From contig ONEK01000008.1 of NCBI GenBank assembly GCA_900316855.1, positions 48,689 to 112,688 on the forward strand: DNA of 64,000 bases, read 5' to 3'. Origin of the DNA: an uncultured Lachnospiraceae bacterium. GTDB taxonomy: Bacteria; Bacillota; Clostridia; Lachnospirales; Lachnospiraceae. Below the pieces are notes generated by a model, which saw only the letters and a program-made list of their open reading frames with translations, was not told where the DNA came from and searched no databases. Numbering within the stretch: the stretch's first letter is position 1; every line of letters starts with the position of its first letter. Made by a program: the position numbers and the translations under genes. Of this stretch, positions 9,368-20,029 are shown one piece after another.

Positions 9368-9411
9368 AAACGCCTGCGCGTGCGGAATTTTTCCGCCGCG
9401 CAGGCGTTTTG
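9368..9411. terminator. Long hairpin terminator after ppdK
   Basis: AAACGCCTGCGCG pairs with CGCGCAGGCGTTT, with the nested stem GCGGAA-TTTTT-TTCCGC between them. The result is a nearly perfect hairpin of about 43 nt with TTTT on the + side. Confidence 0.8.
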
Positions 9412-9470
9412 CCGTGCGGTACTGATTCGAGACCTGGATTCCAACAGCGAAAACGCGTGCTTCAGAATGC

Positions 9471-9505
9471 AAAAATGCCGCTTCCCCTGCAGGAAGGGAA
9501 GCGGC
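9471..9505 (-). terminator. Terminator of the - strand hydroxy-acid oxidase gene
   Basis: On the - strand GCCGCTTCCC pairs across TTCCTGCA to GGGAAGCGGC and is followed by ATTTTT. It lies 63 bp past the stop codon of the convergent gene. Confidence 0.85.
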
Positions 9506-9567
9506 TTGTATTACAGGGCTATAGTTTCCGGCAGACTTCATGCCTGCAGGATGACCGCCGGTGCCGT

Positions 9568-10608
9568 TCAGAACCGGATGTATTTGCTGACAGGTTTGAA
9601 GAGATTGGCCCTCGAGATTTCATCGAGCGAGGAAACACCGCACATCTTCATGGTGTCGGCGAGCTCCCTGCCGATCTTCTCCGTATAGAGCTTTACGCCC
9701 TCCCTGCCTCCGCCGTAAACAGCGGTCACGTAAGGCCTTGCAATGAGGACCGCGTCAGCGCCGAGCGCGAGCGCCTTGAAGACATCCACACCCGAGCGGA
9801 TGCCGCCGTCCACGAGGACCATCATCTCGCCGCGGACCGCGTCGGAAATCTCCTCCAGAACCTCCGCGGTGGAAGGGGTCTGGTCCAGGACACGGCCGCC
9901 GTGGTTCGAGACAACGATGGCAGAAGCACCGGCGTTCTTCGCATCAAGGGCGCCCTTGACGGTCATGATGCCCTTGACGATGAACGGCTTGCCTGCCTTC
10001 GAAATGACGTCCTTCAGCTCGAGGACGGACTTGGAGCCCGCGGGCGGAGTGAGTCCCTGCAGGAAGGGGAGACCCGCAGCGTCCACATCCATGGCGACTG
10101 CGAACGAACCGCTCGCCTTCGTCAGTGCGAATTTCTCCTCCATGGTGTTGATATCCCAGGGCTTGACGGTGGGGATGCCGACACCGGAAGCGTTCTGGAT
10201 TGCCTTCGTCGCGGCCTTCATGACCTCCGGGTTCGTGCCGTCACCGGTGAAGGCGGCAATGCCCGCCTCTGCCGCGGCCGAAACAAGGATGTCGTTGTAG
10301 GCGATATCATCAAGCTTGTCACCGTAATGGAGATTGACGGCTCCCACGGGGCCTGCGAAGATCGGGTACTTCATCTTCAGTCCGAAGAACTCGAAGCCGG
10401 TATCGGGCGTCCGGTTCTCGGCGATGGTGTTCATGTTGATCCGAAGCTTCTGCCAGGCGTCGTAGTTGCGGATTGCGACGTCACCGGCTCCCTTGGCGCC
10501 GGGACCCGGCACCTGGTTGCCGCACGCCTTTCCGTTGCAGACGGGGCAGGCCCTGCAGTGCGGACCCATGCTGCTGCGCGCGTTATCGAGTAATTCCCTG
10601 TATGTCAT
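9568..10608 (-). CDS. FMN-dependent alpha-hydroxy-acid oxidizing protein
   Basis: A 346-residue TIM-barrel flavoenzyme of the lactate/glycolate oxidase family, likely oxidising an L-2-hydroxy acid such as lactate. The catalytic SNHGGR motif and a following Asp/Gln-rich loop (VLDQTPST) are present, as are the C-terminal DGGIRSG and ALGADAVLIARP flavin-phosphate motifs. The N-terminus carries a cysteine cluster (HCRACPVCNGKACG, about residues 18-31) that is absent from aerobic oxidases and looks able to hold a metal or Fe-S centre; this cluster is typical of clostridial members. The start at 10608 has GGAGG on the - strand about 6 nt away. It is transcribed convergently to ppdK. Confidence 0.9.
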   Translation of the reverse strand: MTYRELLDNARSSMGPHCRACPVCNGKACGNQVPGPGAKGAGDVAIRNYDAWQKLRINMNTIAENRTPDTGFEFFGLKMKYPIFAGPVGAVNLHYGDKLDDIAYNDILVSAAAEAGIAAFTGDGTNPEVMKAATKAIQNASGVGIPTVKPWDINTMEEKFALTKASGSFAVAMDVDAAGLPFLQGLTPPAGSKSVLELKDVISKAGKPFIVKGIMTVKGALDAKNAGASAIVVSNHGGRVLDQTPSTAEVLEEISDAVRGEMMVLVDGGIRSGVDVFKALALGADAVLIARPYVTAVYGGGREGVKLYTEKIGRELADTMKMCGVSSLDEISRANLFKPVSKYIRF

Positions 10609-10772
10609 AGTAACCTCCCGAATGTAAATTGCAGGCTGACGGCCTGCTCGTTCCATTATAGTACAATGCGGGCCTCAAGGTCATCCGTCCGCTCATGCAG
10701 GCATGGCGGGCGGATGCACTTTTCGGCCCTGGAATCATTAAAAAAGTATTAAATCTGCGAAGGAGGATTTTT

Positions 10773-10823
10773 GTGAGCAAAACAGAGAAAAGAAGAGATA
10801 TAGAAAGAAAAACGGAGTATTAA
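10773..10823 (+). CDS. Possible 16-residue charged leader peptide or small protein
   Basis: GTG at 10773 is preceded by AAGGAGGATTTTT, a near-ideal ribosome site, and opens a 16-codon frame (MSKTEKRRDIERKTEY) ending in TAA. Twelve of its 16 residues are polar or charged. The surrounding DNA is markedly A-rich compared with its neighbours. It lies 66 bp before the CIRCE operator and upstream of the -35 box of groESL, so it is probably not part of that operon. It may be a small protein, a remnant or chance; no homologue is known to me. Confidence 0.3.
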   Translation: MSKTEKRRDIERKTEY

Positions 10824-10848
10824 GCAAATTATTTCCGTGCGGAATGGG

Positions 10849-10877
10849 TTGCAATCGTTCCGCGGGGAACTTATTAT
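10849..10877 (+). promoter_or_regulatory. SigA-type promoter of groESL
   Basis: TTGCAA (10849-10854), a 17-bp spacer and TATTAT (10872-10877), with the start predicted near 10884. The CIRCE operator begins just downstream, so HrcA binding would block it. Confidence 0.8.
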
Positions 10878-10889
10878 ACGCTATGGATG

Positions 10890-10916
10890 TTAGCACTCAA
10901 CCGAAATGAGTGCTAA
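10890..10916. promoter_or_regulatory. CIRCE operator (HrcA binding site)
   Basis: TTAGCACTC-N9-GAGTGCTAA matches the CIRCE consensus at all 18 arm positions. By established knowledge the HrcA repressor, aided by GroE, binds it to control heat-shock chaperone genes. It sits between the promoter and groES. Confidence 0.97.
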
Positions 10917-10953
10917 CAAATGAAAATGTAATAACATTTATGGAGGCATAGAT

Positions 10954-11259
10954 ATGGCAAAAAAGGATATGAAACTGGTTCCCCTTGAGGACAGGGTTGT
11001 TCTGAAGCAGCTGGAGGCTGAGACGACGACCGAGTCCGGAATCGTGATTCCCGGTGCGGAGAAGGAGAAGCCGCAGCAGGCTGAGGTTGTTTCCGTAGGC
11101 CCCGGCAAGACATCGGACGACGGGAAGAAGATCCCGATGGAAGTAAAGGCCGGCGACAAGGTCGTTTATTCCAAGTACTCCGGAACCGAGTTCAAGGTTT
11201 CCGACGATGAGAAGTATGTCATCGTACGCCAGAGCGATATTCTTGCAATTATTAAATAA
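10954..11259 (+). CDS. groES: Co-chaperonin GroES
   Basis: A 10-kDa lid subunit that caps GroEL for ATP-driven protein folding. 101 residues, slightly longer than the usual 94-97 because of a short MAKKDM leader. PLEDRVVLKQLEAE opens the beta-barrel; the mobile loop (TESGIVIPG, about residues 26-34) and the C-terminal YVIVRQSDILAII strand are conserved. ATG 10954 has TGGAGG 8 nt upstream. It is first in a CIRCE-controlled operon with groEL 36 bp downstream. Confidence 0.97.
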   Translation: MAKKDMKLVPLEDRVVLKQLEAETTTESGIVIPGAEKEKPQQAEVVSVGPGKTSDDGKKIPMEVKAGDKVVYSKYSGTEFKVSDDEKYVIVRQSDILAIIK

Positions 11260-11268
11260 CCTGAATAA

Positions 11269-12909
<1,641 letters not shown>

Positions 12910-12990
12910 TCCCCACGGATTTCAAGGTACACAGTTGAATGAAAATGCTCTGCATGGGACCTGGCAGCAGGCCCGCAGCAGAGAACACAA

Positions 12991-13022
12991 GGCGTCCCGG
13001 AGTGGTTCCGGGGCGCTTTTGT
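12991..13022 (+). terminator. Terminator of groESL
   Basis: GCG-T-CCCGGA pairs with TCCGGG-G-CGC across GTGGT and is followed by TTTTGT, about 80 nt after groEL. From here to 13230 there is no gene; only the short hairpin and 19-mer shared with 1647-1665 is visible, at 13129-13147. Confidence 0.8.
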
Positions 13023-13230
13023 CGTGAAGGCGACGAGCCACGAAGCCGCCGGGCATGCCTGTATGCAGAGACGGTTCTGCGGCGACCGCGAGCATCGAGC
13101 CCGCGCAGCGTGTGAGATGCAAGCGCCAAACAGCGGGAAGCTGTGCTTCGGGCTGTTCGCGGGTGCGAAAAAATGGTTGCGGGCGAAGCGCCCGTCGGGG
13201 TAATCTTGTTGTGACGTCAGCCCCGTTTTA

Positions 13231-13466
13231 TCAAACTTACCTCCTGATGCCTGCGTCAGCAGGCATACATCACGGGAAATCCGCGAAGGCGGTTTCCCGT
13301 GTATGATCACAGGTCGGGCACCGCAGGCACCGACCGAGTTTCGAATGATCCGCATCAGCGGATCATTCAAACTTACCTCCTGATGCCTGCGTCAGCAGGC
13401 ATTCATCACGGAAAATCCGCGAAGGCGGTTTTCCGTGTATGATCACAGGTCGGGCGCCTGCGCCGG
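13231..13466 (-). repeat. Composite four-hairpin repeat, nearly two 136-bp units, inverted
   Basis: Read on the - strand, each unit runs: hairpin A (core CGCYGATGCG), hairpin B (GGTCGG with CCGACC), hairpin C (CACGG-AAA with TTT-CCGTG and inner CCGCC-TTCG-CGG), hairpin D (ATGCCTGC with GCAGGCAT), then GGAGGTAAGTTTGA. TCAAACTTACCTCC occurs at 13231-13244 and again at 13367-13380, exactly 136 bp apart. Stem C reads CACGGGAAA in one unit and CACGGAAAA in the other, each with a matching partner strand. The second unit breaks off in module B at the start of the yfhO-like gene. Confidence 0.9.
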
Positions 13467-16400
13467 ATGGATGAAAACAAACATATGAAATTTACCCTGA
13501 AGCAGAGGAACAAATTTAACAGGAGAGTGGTTGCTGCCTACTGCGTTCTGGCAGCGGCTCTGCTGGGCTTTTTGTGGATGTTCTTCGCCCGAGCGGGGCG
13601 GAGCACGATTTACCACTCCGATGCCTGGAGGCAGCATCTGCGCGCACTTGCGTATTATTCCAAGTGGCTGCGGGGCGCTGTCTATCATATCGTGAAGGAG
13701 CATTCCTTTGACATTCAGACCTATGCCTTTGACCTTGGCTACGGCGCAGACGTGATCACAACGATGCAGTATTACTGCCTCGGCGATCCGCTGGCGGCAC
13801 TGTCGGCACTCGTGCCGACGGACCGGATTGCGGAGTATTTCCAGGCGCTGATGTTCGTGCGGCCGTTTCTTACGGGGCTCTCGTTCCTTGCCTTTGCGCT
13901 GTATGTGACGGCGGGCGGACAGCGGGAGATGCTCCGGAAGGAAGCTGACCCGGGTCCTTCGGAAGGGAACTCTTCGCAGAATCAAAAGGAATTTTTTCAG
14001 GGAGAGCAGGCTGCTGTCTGCGGTAACTTTGCACCGGGGACAGGACTTGTCGCAGGGGCTCTGATCTATGTCTTCTCCGGAACGGTGCTGTACATCGGCA
14101 TGCTGCATCCGTTCTTTGTCAATCCGATGATCTGGTTCCCGCTCCTGCTGCTGGGCGTGGAGAAAATCCTTCGTGAAAAAAGGCCGGCACTGTTCATGGC
14201 GGTCACTGCGCTGGCGGCACTGTCGAGTTTCTACTATTTCTATATGATGGCGATCCTGACCGCGCTGTACGGCATTGCGCGGATCTGGCAGGAAGGCCGC
14301 AGGAAGGAATGCTCCCGGAAAGGATCACCTGACGTTTGCCGGAATGGGCAAAAGGTGAAAGGGACCGGCCCTTTCATGACTGTCTCAGGGTATGTTCCTG
14401 CTCAGGCTTTGAAAATACTGGGTTATGCGCTGGTCGGGACGGCGATGGCGGGTGTGACGCTGGTCCCGGTCCTCGTACAGTTCGAAAACGATCCGAGAGC
14501 GGCGACGAGCTTTCATATTCCGCTGCTGTATTCAGGAGATTATTACCGGGAGCTTCTCCGCAACCTTCTTACCTGGGTCAACCATCCCCAGTACGACGTG
14601 GAGCTGTGCTTCGGCGGTGCAGCACTGGCATTGACCTTTGTCCTGCTGTCCCTGACGGGATTCCGCTTTCTGAAGGGCTGCCTTGCCGTACTGACGCTGA
14701 TGCTGCTGTTCCCGGCTGCCGGGACCGCGATGGGAGGCTTTGCCTACCTGATCGACCGGTGGACCTGGGCCTGTGCCCTGCTCATCGGAATGGTGACGGC
14801 GCAGATGTTCCCGCTGATCGGGAATCTTCAGAGGAAGAACCGGATTGCGTCCGCACTTTCCGGACTGGCCTTCACGCTGCTGTGTGCAGTGTGCGGTGTG
14901 CTTCAGTATCCGGGCGTCCGCGATTCGCTCCTGGTGATGTGGGTGACGCTCGGAGTCCTGTGCCTGCCGGGACGCATTGCCCGGCTGCCTGAACTGAAAT
15001 CCGGCGCCGGACGGAAAGTGTCTTCTGAGCTGGCTGACATCCCGGAAGAAATAGGAATCACCGGCACAACGGGCAGACGAAAGCTGCCGCAGCATGGGCT
15101 GGATCTTCCGGTACGGGAAGCAGCCGTATTCGCTCTGTGTGTCATCATGACCGGGATGAACATCATGCTGGCAAACGCCGCGTCAATGGGAAATTTCCCC
15201 CGGGAGTTCCTGGAGTCCATGACCCCGGACGAATATCATGCCGCCGCTTACGGGACGGAGGTCCGGTCCGTGGATGCCCTTGGCGGCAGGAGTGACTTCT
15301 ACCGCTATACGGGCAGGGACCTCAACTGGAACGCTGCCCTGAGCACGGGAATTTCCTCGACCCAGTTCGAGTTCTCACTCGCAAACGGCGTGGTGTCGGA
15401 TTATTTCCAGGCAATCGGCAACCCGGATGAGCAGAATTTTGCTTATTTTGCACTGGACGACCGCATGATTCCGAATATGCTCGCGGGTGTACGCTATTAC
15501 AGTCTTGCGTATGATAATCCGTTTGAGTATCAGTTCGTGCCTTATGGATTTGCGGACCGCGGCATGGTCGGGAATTATCATCTGTATCAGAGCGATTTTG
15601 CCCTGCCGGCCGGTTTCACGGTAAGCGGAAGAATTTCACAGGAAGCCTTCCGGGACATGACGACAACGCAGCGCCAGGAGGCACTGCTGTCCGGCGCTGT
15701 GCTGGACGAGGACTCGCTGACGAGCGTGGACCAGAACGAGCGGGAGGCCTTCGCGGCAATCCCTGACGTAACGGAAGACACGGTAAATTCACTTACGGAG
15801 CAGGAGGTGTCCTTTTCCGTGGAGCCAGGGGAAGGCGTGACGTGGCAGCGGAAAGCCGCTGACAACGCGGGGGAGGATGCCGCCGCGGATCCCGGAACGA
15901 AGAAGGAGGACAATGTCCCGATCCGTGAGAGTGACCTCAAAGCTTCCGGATATGCCGGCAGCTTCCTCGCTTCGGAAGCAGGACAGTCGGTAACGCTCTC
16001 GTTTCAGGGAGTACCGGACGCGGAGACATACCTCTGCTTCGACGGTCTTTGCGTTTCAGGCGGCGGAGCACTCATTTATCCGATCGAGGTGACAGCCTTC
16101 GAGGGCGATGCGAAGACGACACAGAAGACGCTGAAGTTCCAGACGCCTGCCTCGCAGTACTACAGCGGCTGGAAGGACTTTGCCATCAACATGGGCTATT
16201 CCGGCAATGCGGTAACAAGGCTTGTTGTGACATTTCCTGCCGCGGGAACCTATTCCTTTGACGCGATGCGCGTTGTGTGCCAGGGAAGTGATGTGATGGC
16301 AAAGGGCCTGCAGCTTGCGGCGCAGCCCCTCCGGGACGTCAATCTGCACAAGAACCCGGTGAGCTACGCGTCCAATACCATCACAGGCAGCATTGACGTT

Positions 16401-16646
16401 ACGGAGGACAGGATCCTGATCCTCAACCTTCCCTATTCCCCGGGCTGGTCAGCCGAAATTGACGGGGAGGAGGTAATGCCCGTCCGGGCGGACGTGATGT
16501 TCATGGCGGTGCCGGTGTCGAAGGGAAGCCACAGCGTGGTGCTGCGCTACCGGACGCCCGGCGGACATGCCGGCATCGCTGTCTCGCTAGCGGGCATCGC
16601 ACTCTTTATCCTGCTGACCCTGTACGAACATAAGCAGAGGGCATGA
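13467..16646 (+). CDS. YfhO-family polytopic membrane protein
   Basis: 1059 residues. Many hydrophobic segments lie between residues 25 and 560 (for example LAAALLGFLWMFF, IYVFSGTVLYIGML, MFPLIGN), then a large extracytoplasmic region (about 570-1030) rich in D, G, S and T, and one C-terminal helix (GIAVSLAGIALFILLTLY). YfhO proteins resemble GT-C glycosyltransferases and in Bacillus and Listeria are tied to glycosylation of teichoic or lipoteichoic acids; that role here is inferred. The ATG at 13467 has no Shine-Dalgarno sequence and directly abuts a composite repeat, so translation may start at 13467 or at the in-frame ATG 13485. There is no gene between it and groEL. Confidence 0.85.
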   Translation: MDENKHMKFTLKQRNKFNRRVVAAYCVLAAALLGFLWMFFARAGRSTIYHSDAWRQHLRALAYYSKWLRGAVYHIVKEHSFDIQTYAFDLGYGADVITTMQYYCLGDPLAALSALVPTDRIAEYFQALMFVRPFLTGLSFLAFALYVTAGGQREMLRKEADPGPSEGNSSQNQKEFFQGEQAAVCGNFAPGTGLVAGALIYVFSGTVLYIGMLHPFFVNPMIWFPLLLLGVEKILREKRPALFMAVTALAALSSFYYFYMMAILTALYGIARIWQEGRRKECSRKGSPDVCRNGQKVKGTGPFMTVSGYVPAQALKILGYALVGTAMAGVTLVPVLVQFENDPRAATSFHIPLLYSGDYYRELLRNLLTWVNHPQYDVELCFGGAALALTFVLLSLTGFRFLKGCLAVLTLMLLFPAAGTAMGGFAYLIDRWTWACALLIGMVTAQMFPLIGNLQRKNRIASALSGLAFTLLCAVCGVLQYPGVRDSLLVMWVTLGVLCLPGRIARLPELKSGAGRKVSSELADIPEEIGITGTTGRRKLPQHGLDLPVREAAVFALCVIMTGMNIMLANAASMGNFPREFLESMTPDEYHAAAYGTEVRSVDALGGRSDFYRYTGRDLNWNAALSTGISSTQFEFSLANGVVSDYFQAIGNPDEQNFAYFALDDRMIPNMLAGVRYYSLAYDNPFEYQFVPYGFADRGMVGNYHLYQSDFALPAGFTVSGRISQEAFRDMTTTQRQEALLSGAVLDEDSLTSVDQNEREAFAAIPDVTEDTVNSLTEQEVSFSVEPGEGVTWQRKAADNAGEDAAADPGTKKEDNVPIRESDLKASGYAGSFLASEAGQSVTLSFQGVPDAETYLCFDGLCVSGGGALIYPIEVTAFEGDAKTTQKTLKFQTPASQYYSGWKDFAINMGYSGNAVTRLVVTFPAAGTYSFDAMRVVCQGSDVMAKGLQLAAQPLRDVNLHKNPVSYASNTITGSIDVTEDRILILNLPYSPGWSAEIDGEEVMPVRADVMFMAVPVSKGSHSVVLRYRTPGGHAGIAVSLAGIALFILLTLYEHKQRA

Positions 16647-16665
16647 AGCGAGTCAGAGGCCGGGA

Positions 16666-16695
16666 TTGTAATTGCAAAATGCGGTGTGCTACACT
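16666..16695 (+). promoter_or_regulatory. Candidate promoter of relA/spoT
   Basis: TTGTAA (16666-16671), an 18-bp spacer and TACACT (16690-16695) lie 51 bp before the start codon in the only gap upstream of the gene. Confidence 0.5.
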
Positions 16696-16746
16696 ATTGT
16701 TCGATTCTCGGAATTATCTGACGCAAGGGACAGATGGAGCGGATGA

Positions 16747-19167
16747 ATGGCTGAAGAGCTGAGGAAAATGCCCACCGGCAGTGAAATTTCACAGGGCCGC
16801 GAGATACTGGAGGCAGAGCCTGCGAAGAGGCTCACCCCCGGGCAGGTTGCGCGTGAGAAGGAGCTGGATGCACTGGCGGAGCGCCAGGGCGTCGGCATTG
16901 ACAACGGCCGAATTGAAAAGCTGCGTGATTTTCTGAGTCCTGAGGAGCTTTACCGGGACCTTCTGGTCCGTGTGCGCAGGTATCACCCCTCTGACGATAT
17001 CTCCCTCATCGAAAAGGCCTACGAGCTGGCCTCCAAAGCGCATGAAGGACAGAAACGCCGTTCGGGGGAGCCCTACATTATTCATCCCCTGTATGTTGCG
17101 ATTATCCTGGCGGACCTGGAAATGGACCAGGAGACAATCGCGGCAGGCCTGCTGCATGATGTTGTCGAGGATACGATCTACACGAAGGAGCAGATTGAGG
17201 AGCTGTTCGGCCCGGACGTCGCCCTTCTCGTGGACGGTGTGACGAAGCTGCAGAAGCTCAAGCTTTCCGGCGATTATTCCGACAAGACGCAGGCCCAGCA
17301 GGAAATGCAGGCCGAGAACCTGCGCAAGATGTTCCTTGCCATGGTCAAGGATATCCGCGTCATCCTGATCAAGCTGGCGGACCGTCTGCACAACATGCGG
17401 ACGCTGGAATATCAGCCGGATTACAAGCAGAAACGGATTGCCCAGGAAACGCTGGACATTTATTCCCCGATCGCGGACCGGCTCGGCATCAGCAAGATCA
17501 AGGTCGAGCTCGATGACCTGTCGCTCAAATACCTGCGCCCGGATGTTTACTACGATCTCGTCGAAAAGGTAGCCGAGCGCAAATCCGAGCGCGAGAAGCA
17601 TGTCCAGCAGATCGCGGAGGAGGTGCGCGCGAAAATCGCGGAGGCCGGCATCGAGGGAAGAGTCGACGGCCGCGTGAAGCATTTCTTTTCCATCTATAAA
17701 AAGATGGTCAATCAGGGCAAAACCCTGGACCAGATCTATGACCTGTTCGCGGTGCGCATCATTGTCAGCTCGGTGAAGGACTGTTATGCGGCGCTTGGCG
17801 TCATACACGAGATGTACAAGCCCATCCCCGGCCGCTTCAAGGATTACATCGCCATGCCGAAGCCGAACGGCTATCAGTCGCTGCACACAACGCTGATCGG
17901 CAAAACGGGACAGCCCTTCGAGATCCAGATCCGTACGTATGAGATGCACCGCGAGGCGGAATATGGTATTGCCGCCCACTGGAAATACAAGGTCAATTCC
18001 GACGGCAGGAAGGTCGACACCTCCGAGCAGGAGAAGCTGACATGGCTGAGGCAGATCCTCGAATGGCAGCAGTCGATGAGCGACAACAAGGAGTTCATGC
18101 AGCTGCTCAAGTCCGATCTGGATCTGTTCTCGGATTCTGTGTACTGCTTCACCCCCAACGGTGAGGTGAAAAACCTGCCCGCGGGCTCGACGCCGGTGGA
18201 TTTTGCCTATTCCATCCACAGTGCGGTCGGCAACAAAATGGTCGGCGCGCGGGTCAACGGCAAGCTGGTTCCGATCGAATACCAGATCCAGAACGGCGAC
18301 CGCATTGAAATCATCACGTCCCAGAATTCCAGGGGACCGTCGCTTGACTGGCTGTCCATCTGCAAGAGCGCTTCCGCGCGCAGCAAGATCAACCAGTGGT
18401 TCAAGAAGGACCAGAAGGAAGAAAATATCGTCCGCGGCAAGGACATGCTGGCTGCCTACTGCAGGACGAAGGGCATTGACCAGGCAAAGATTTCCAGGCC
18501 GGAGTACGAGGAAGCGGTTCTGAAAAAGTACGGCTTCCGCGAATGGGACGCCGTTCTGGCCGCCATCGGTCACGGCGGCCTGAAGGAAGGCCAGGTGGTC
18601 AACAAGCTGCAGGAGCTGTACGAGAAGGATCATCAGGCCCACCTGACGGACGAGGAGATCCTGCAGCAGGTGGAGGAAAACGCCGCCCGTCCGCACATGA
18701 AGAGCAAGAGCGCGATCACGGTGCGCGGCATTCATGACGTGGCGGTACATTTTGCGAGGTGCTGCAACCCGGTTCCCGGCGATGAGATCATCGGCTTTGT
18801 CACGAGGGGCCGCGGCGTCACGATTCACCGCAGCGACTGCATCAACATCATGAACCTGCCGGAGATGGACCGGAACCGTCTCATCGACGCCGAGTGGGAG
18901 GACGGGGCAGGAAACGAAGCCGAGAGTGCCTTCGAGGCGGATATCAACCTGTATTCGAGCGACCGCGCGGGACTCCTTGCCGATGTCACAAGGGTCTTCA
19001 CCGAGGCCGGCATCAGTATCATTGCCATCAACACCCGGACGAACAAGCAGGGCTTTGCGACGATCAACATCAGCTTCCACGTCACCGGCAAGCAGCAGCT
19101 GGCCGCGATCTGCGACAAGCTCCGCATGATAAAGAGCGTGATCGACATCACCCGATCGAACGGGTGA
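16747..19167 (+). CDS. Bifunctional (p)ppGpp synthetase/hydrolase RelA/SpoT
   Basis: Makes and degrades the stringent-response alarmone. 806 residues, about 70 more than Bacillus Rel because of an N-terminal extension (residues 1-65). Order: HD hydrolase domain (IIHPLYVA and LLHDVVEDT, about 112-145), synthetase domain with AMPKPNGYQSLHTT (about 361-375), TGS domain (VYCFTPNGEV with GSTPVDFAYSIH, about 465-490), a conserved-cysteine region (HFARCCNPVPGDEI, about 665) and a C-terminal ACT domain. Both catalytic domains appear intact. The ATG at 16747 follows ATGGAGCGG. It is followed at 45 bp by an MBL hydrolase and then hemZ, a frequent clostridial order. Confidence 0.96.
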   Translation: MAEELRKMPTGSEISQGREILEAEPAKRLTPGQVAREKELDALAERQGVGIDNGRIEKLRDFLSPEELYRDLLVRVRRYHPSDDISLIEKAYELASKAHEGQKRRSGEPYIIHPLYVAIILADLEMDQETIAAGLLHDVVEDTIYTKEQIEELFGPDVALLVDGVTKLQKLKLSGDYSDKTQAQQEMQAENLRKMFLAMVKDIRVILIKLADRLHNMRTLEYQPDYKQKRIAQETLDIYSPIADRLGISKIKVELDDLSLKYLRPDVYYDLVEKVAERKSEREKHVQQIAEEVRAKIAEAGIEGRVDGRVKHFFSIYKKMVNQGKTLDQIYDLFAVRIIVSSVKDCYAALGVIHEMYKPIPGRFKDYIAMPKPNGYQSLHTTLIGKTGQPFEIQIRTYEMHREAEYGIAAHWKYKVNSDGRKVDTSEQEKLTWLRQILEWQQSMSDNKEFMQLLKSDLDLFSDSVYCFTPNGEVKNLPAGSTPVDFAYSIHSAVGNKMVGARVNGKLVPIEYQIQNGDRIEIITSQNSRGPSLDWLSICKSASARSKINQWFKKDQKEENIVRGKDMLAAYCRTKGIDQAKISRPEYEEAVLKKYGFREWDAVLAAIGHGGLKEGQVVNKLQELYEKDHQAHLTDEEILQQVEENAARPHMKSKSAITVRGIHDVAVHFARCCNPVPGDEIIGFVTRGRGVTIHRSDCINIMNLPEMDRNRLIDAEWEDGAGNEAESAFEADINLYSSDRAGLLADVTRVFTEAGISIIAINTRTNKQGFATINISFHVTGKQQLAAICDKLRMIKSVIDITRSNG

Positions 19168-19211
19168 AGGCCCTTACGGGATCGTATGACTTTACAGGGA
19201 GTAACGGCACC

Positions 19212-19865
19212 ATGAGCAGCAGAATCCTCGTCGGTTCGTTTGTGATCGGCGCAATCTATACCAATTTCTATTACCTACACCGGGAGGATTCGAAGGAGTG
19301 TATTGTTTTCGATCCCGCGGATCTCGGGGATCAGATCTATGAGGAGCTGACCGGGAAGCAGGGACTTTCCATACAGGCGATCCTCCTGACGCACGCACAC
19401 TTCGATCACATCGGGGGCGTGGCTGCCCTGAAGGAGCGCTGCCGCGCGAACGTCTACGCAAGTGAACTGGAAAAGCGCCTCTGCGCCTCCAGTGGGCTGA
19501 ATCACTCCGCCCTGCACGGAAGGCCCTGCACGGTGAAGCCGGATGTGTGGCTTCGGGACGGCGAGGAGCTGACGCTTGCCGGGATTACCCTGAGGGTGCT
19601 GTCCACACCGGGACACACGGAGGGCTCCTGCTGCTACTATATTGAGGACGCGGGGGAAGGCGCGCATCCCATCCTGATCTCCGGCGATACCCTTTTTGCG
19701 CAGTCCTATGGCAGGACCGACCTGCCGACCGGCTCGGAATCGGCCATCCAGCGCTCCATCCGCGATAAGCTTCTCGTCCTTCCGGATGACACGGACGTCT
19801 ATCCGGGACATGAACAGACCACGACGATTGCCTTTGAGAAGAAATACAACCCGCTCGCGTACTGA
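19212..19865 (+). CDS. MBL-fold metallo-hydrolase (glyoxalase II-like)
   Basis: A soluble zinc hydrolase of 217 residues in the hydroxyacylglutathione-hydrolase-like group. The metal-binding THAHFDHIGG motif lies at about residues 60-69, a second His in STPGHTEGSCC, an Asp in ISGDTLF, and a final His in YPGHEQTTT near 198. The substrate is unknown; relatives act on thioesters. ATG 19212 has AGGGAG about 10 nt upstream. Its frame is open into the end of relA, but the MBL domain begins at this ATG. A GC-rich terminator follows. Confidence 0.9.
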   Translation: MSSRILVGSFVIGAIYTNFYYLHREDSKECIVFDPADLGDQIYEELTGKQGLSIQAILLTHAHFDHIGGVAALKERCRANVYASELEKRLCASSGLNHSALHGRPCTVKPDVWLRDGEELTLAGITLRVLSTPGHTEGSCCYYIEDAGEGAHPILISGDTLFAQSYGRTDLPTGSESAIQRSIRDKLLVLPDDTDVYPGHEQTTTIAFEKKYNPLAY

Positions 19866-19922
19866 GTGGAGAGTAAGGGCGGGTCCTCCTGTCCTGCAGC
19901 CGGCTCCCCGAACGGGAGCAGC

Positions 19923-19949
19923 GCCCCGCCGGCAACGGCGGGGCATTTT
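19923..19949 (+). terminator. Terminator after the MBL hydrolase gene
   Basis: GCCCCGCC pairs with GGCGGGGC across GGCAAC and is followed by ATTTTC, 58 bp after the stop codon. Confidence 0.85.
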
Positions 19950-20029
19950 CGGCCTGTGATCATGCACTTGGAAGCGCCAGCGCGGATTATTCGCGCCAGG
20001 CACCTGATTCAGGCAGCAAGGAGAAATCC

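Noticed and set aside
16666..16746. Small gene between the YfhO-like gene and relA
   Set aside because: No start codon with ribosome site; only a promoter-like sequence is seen.
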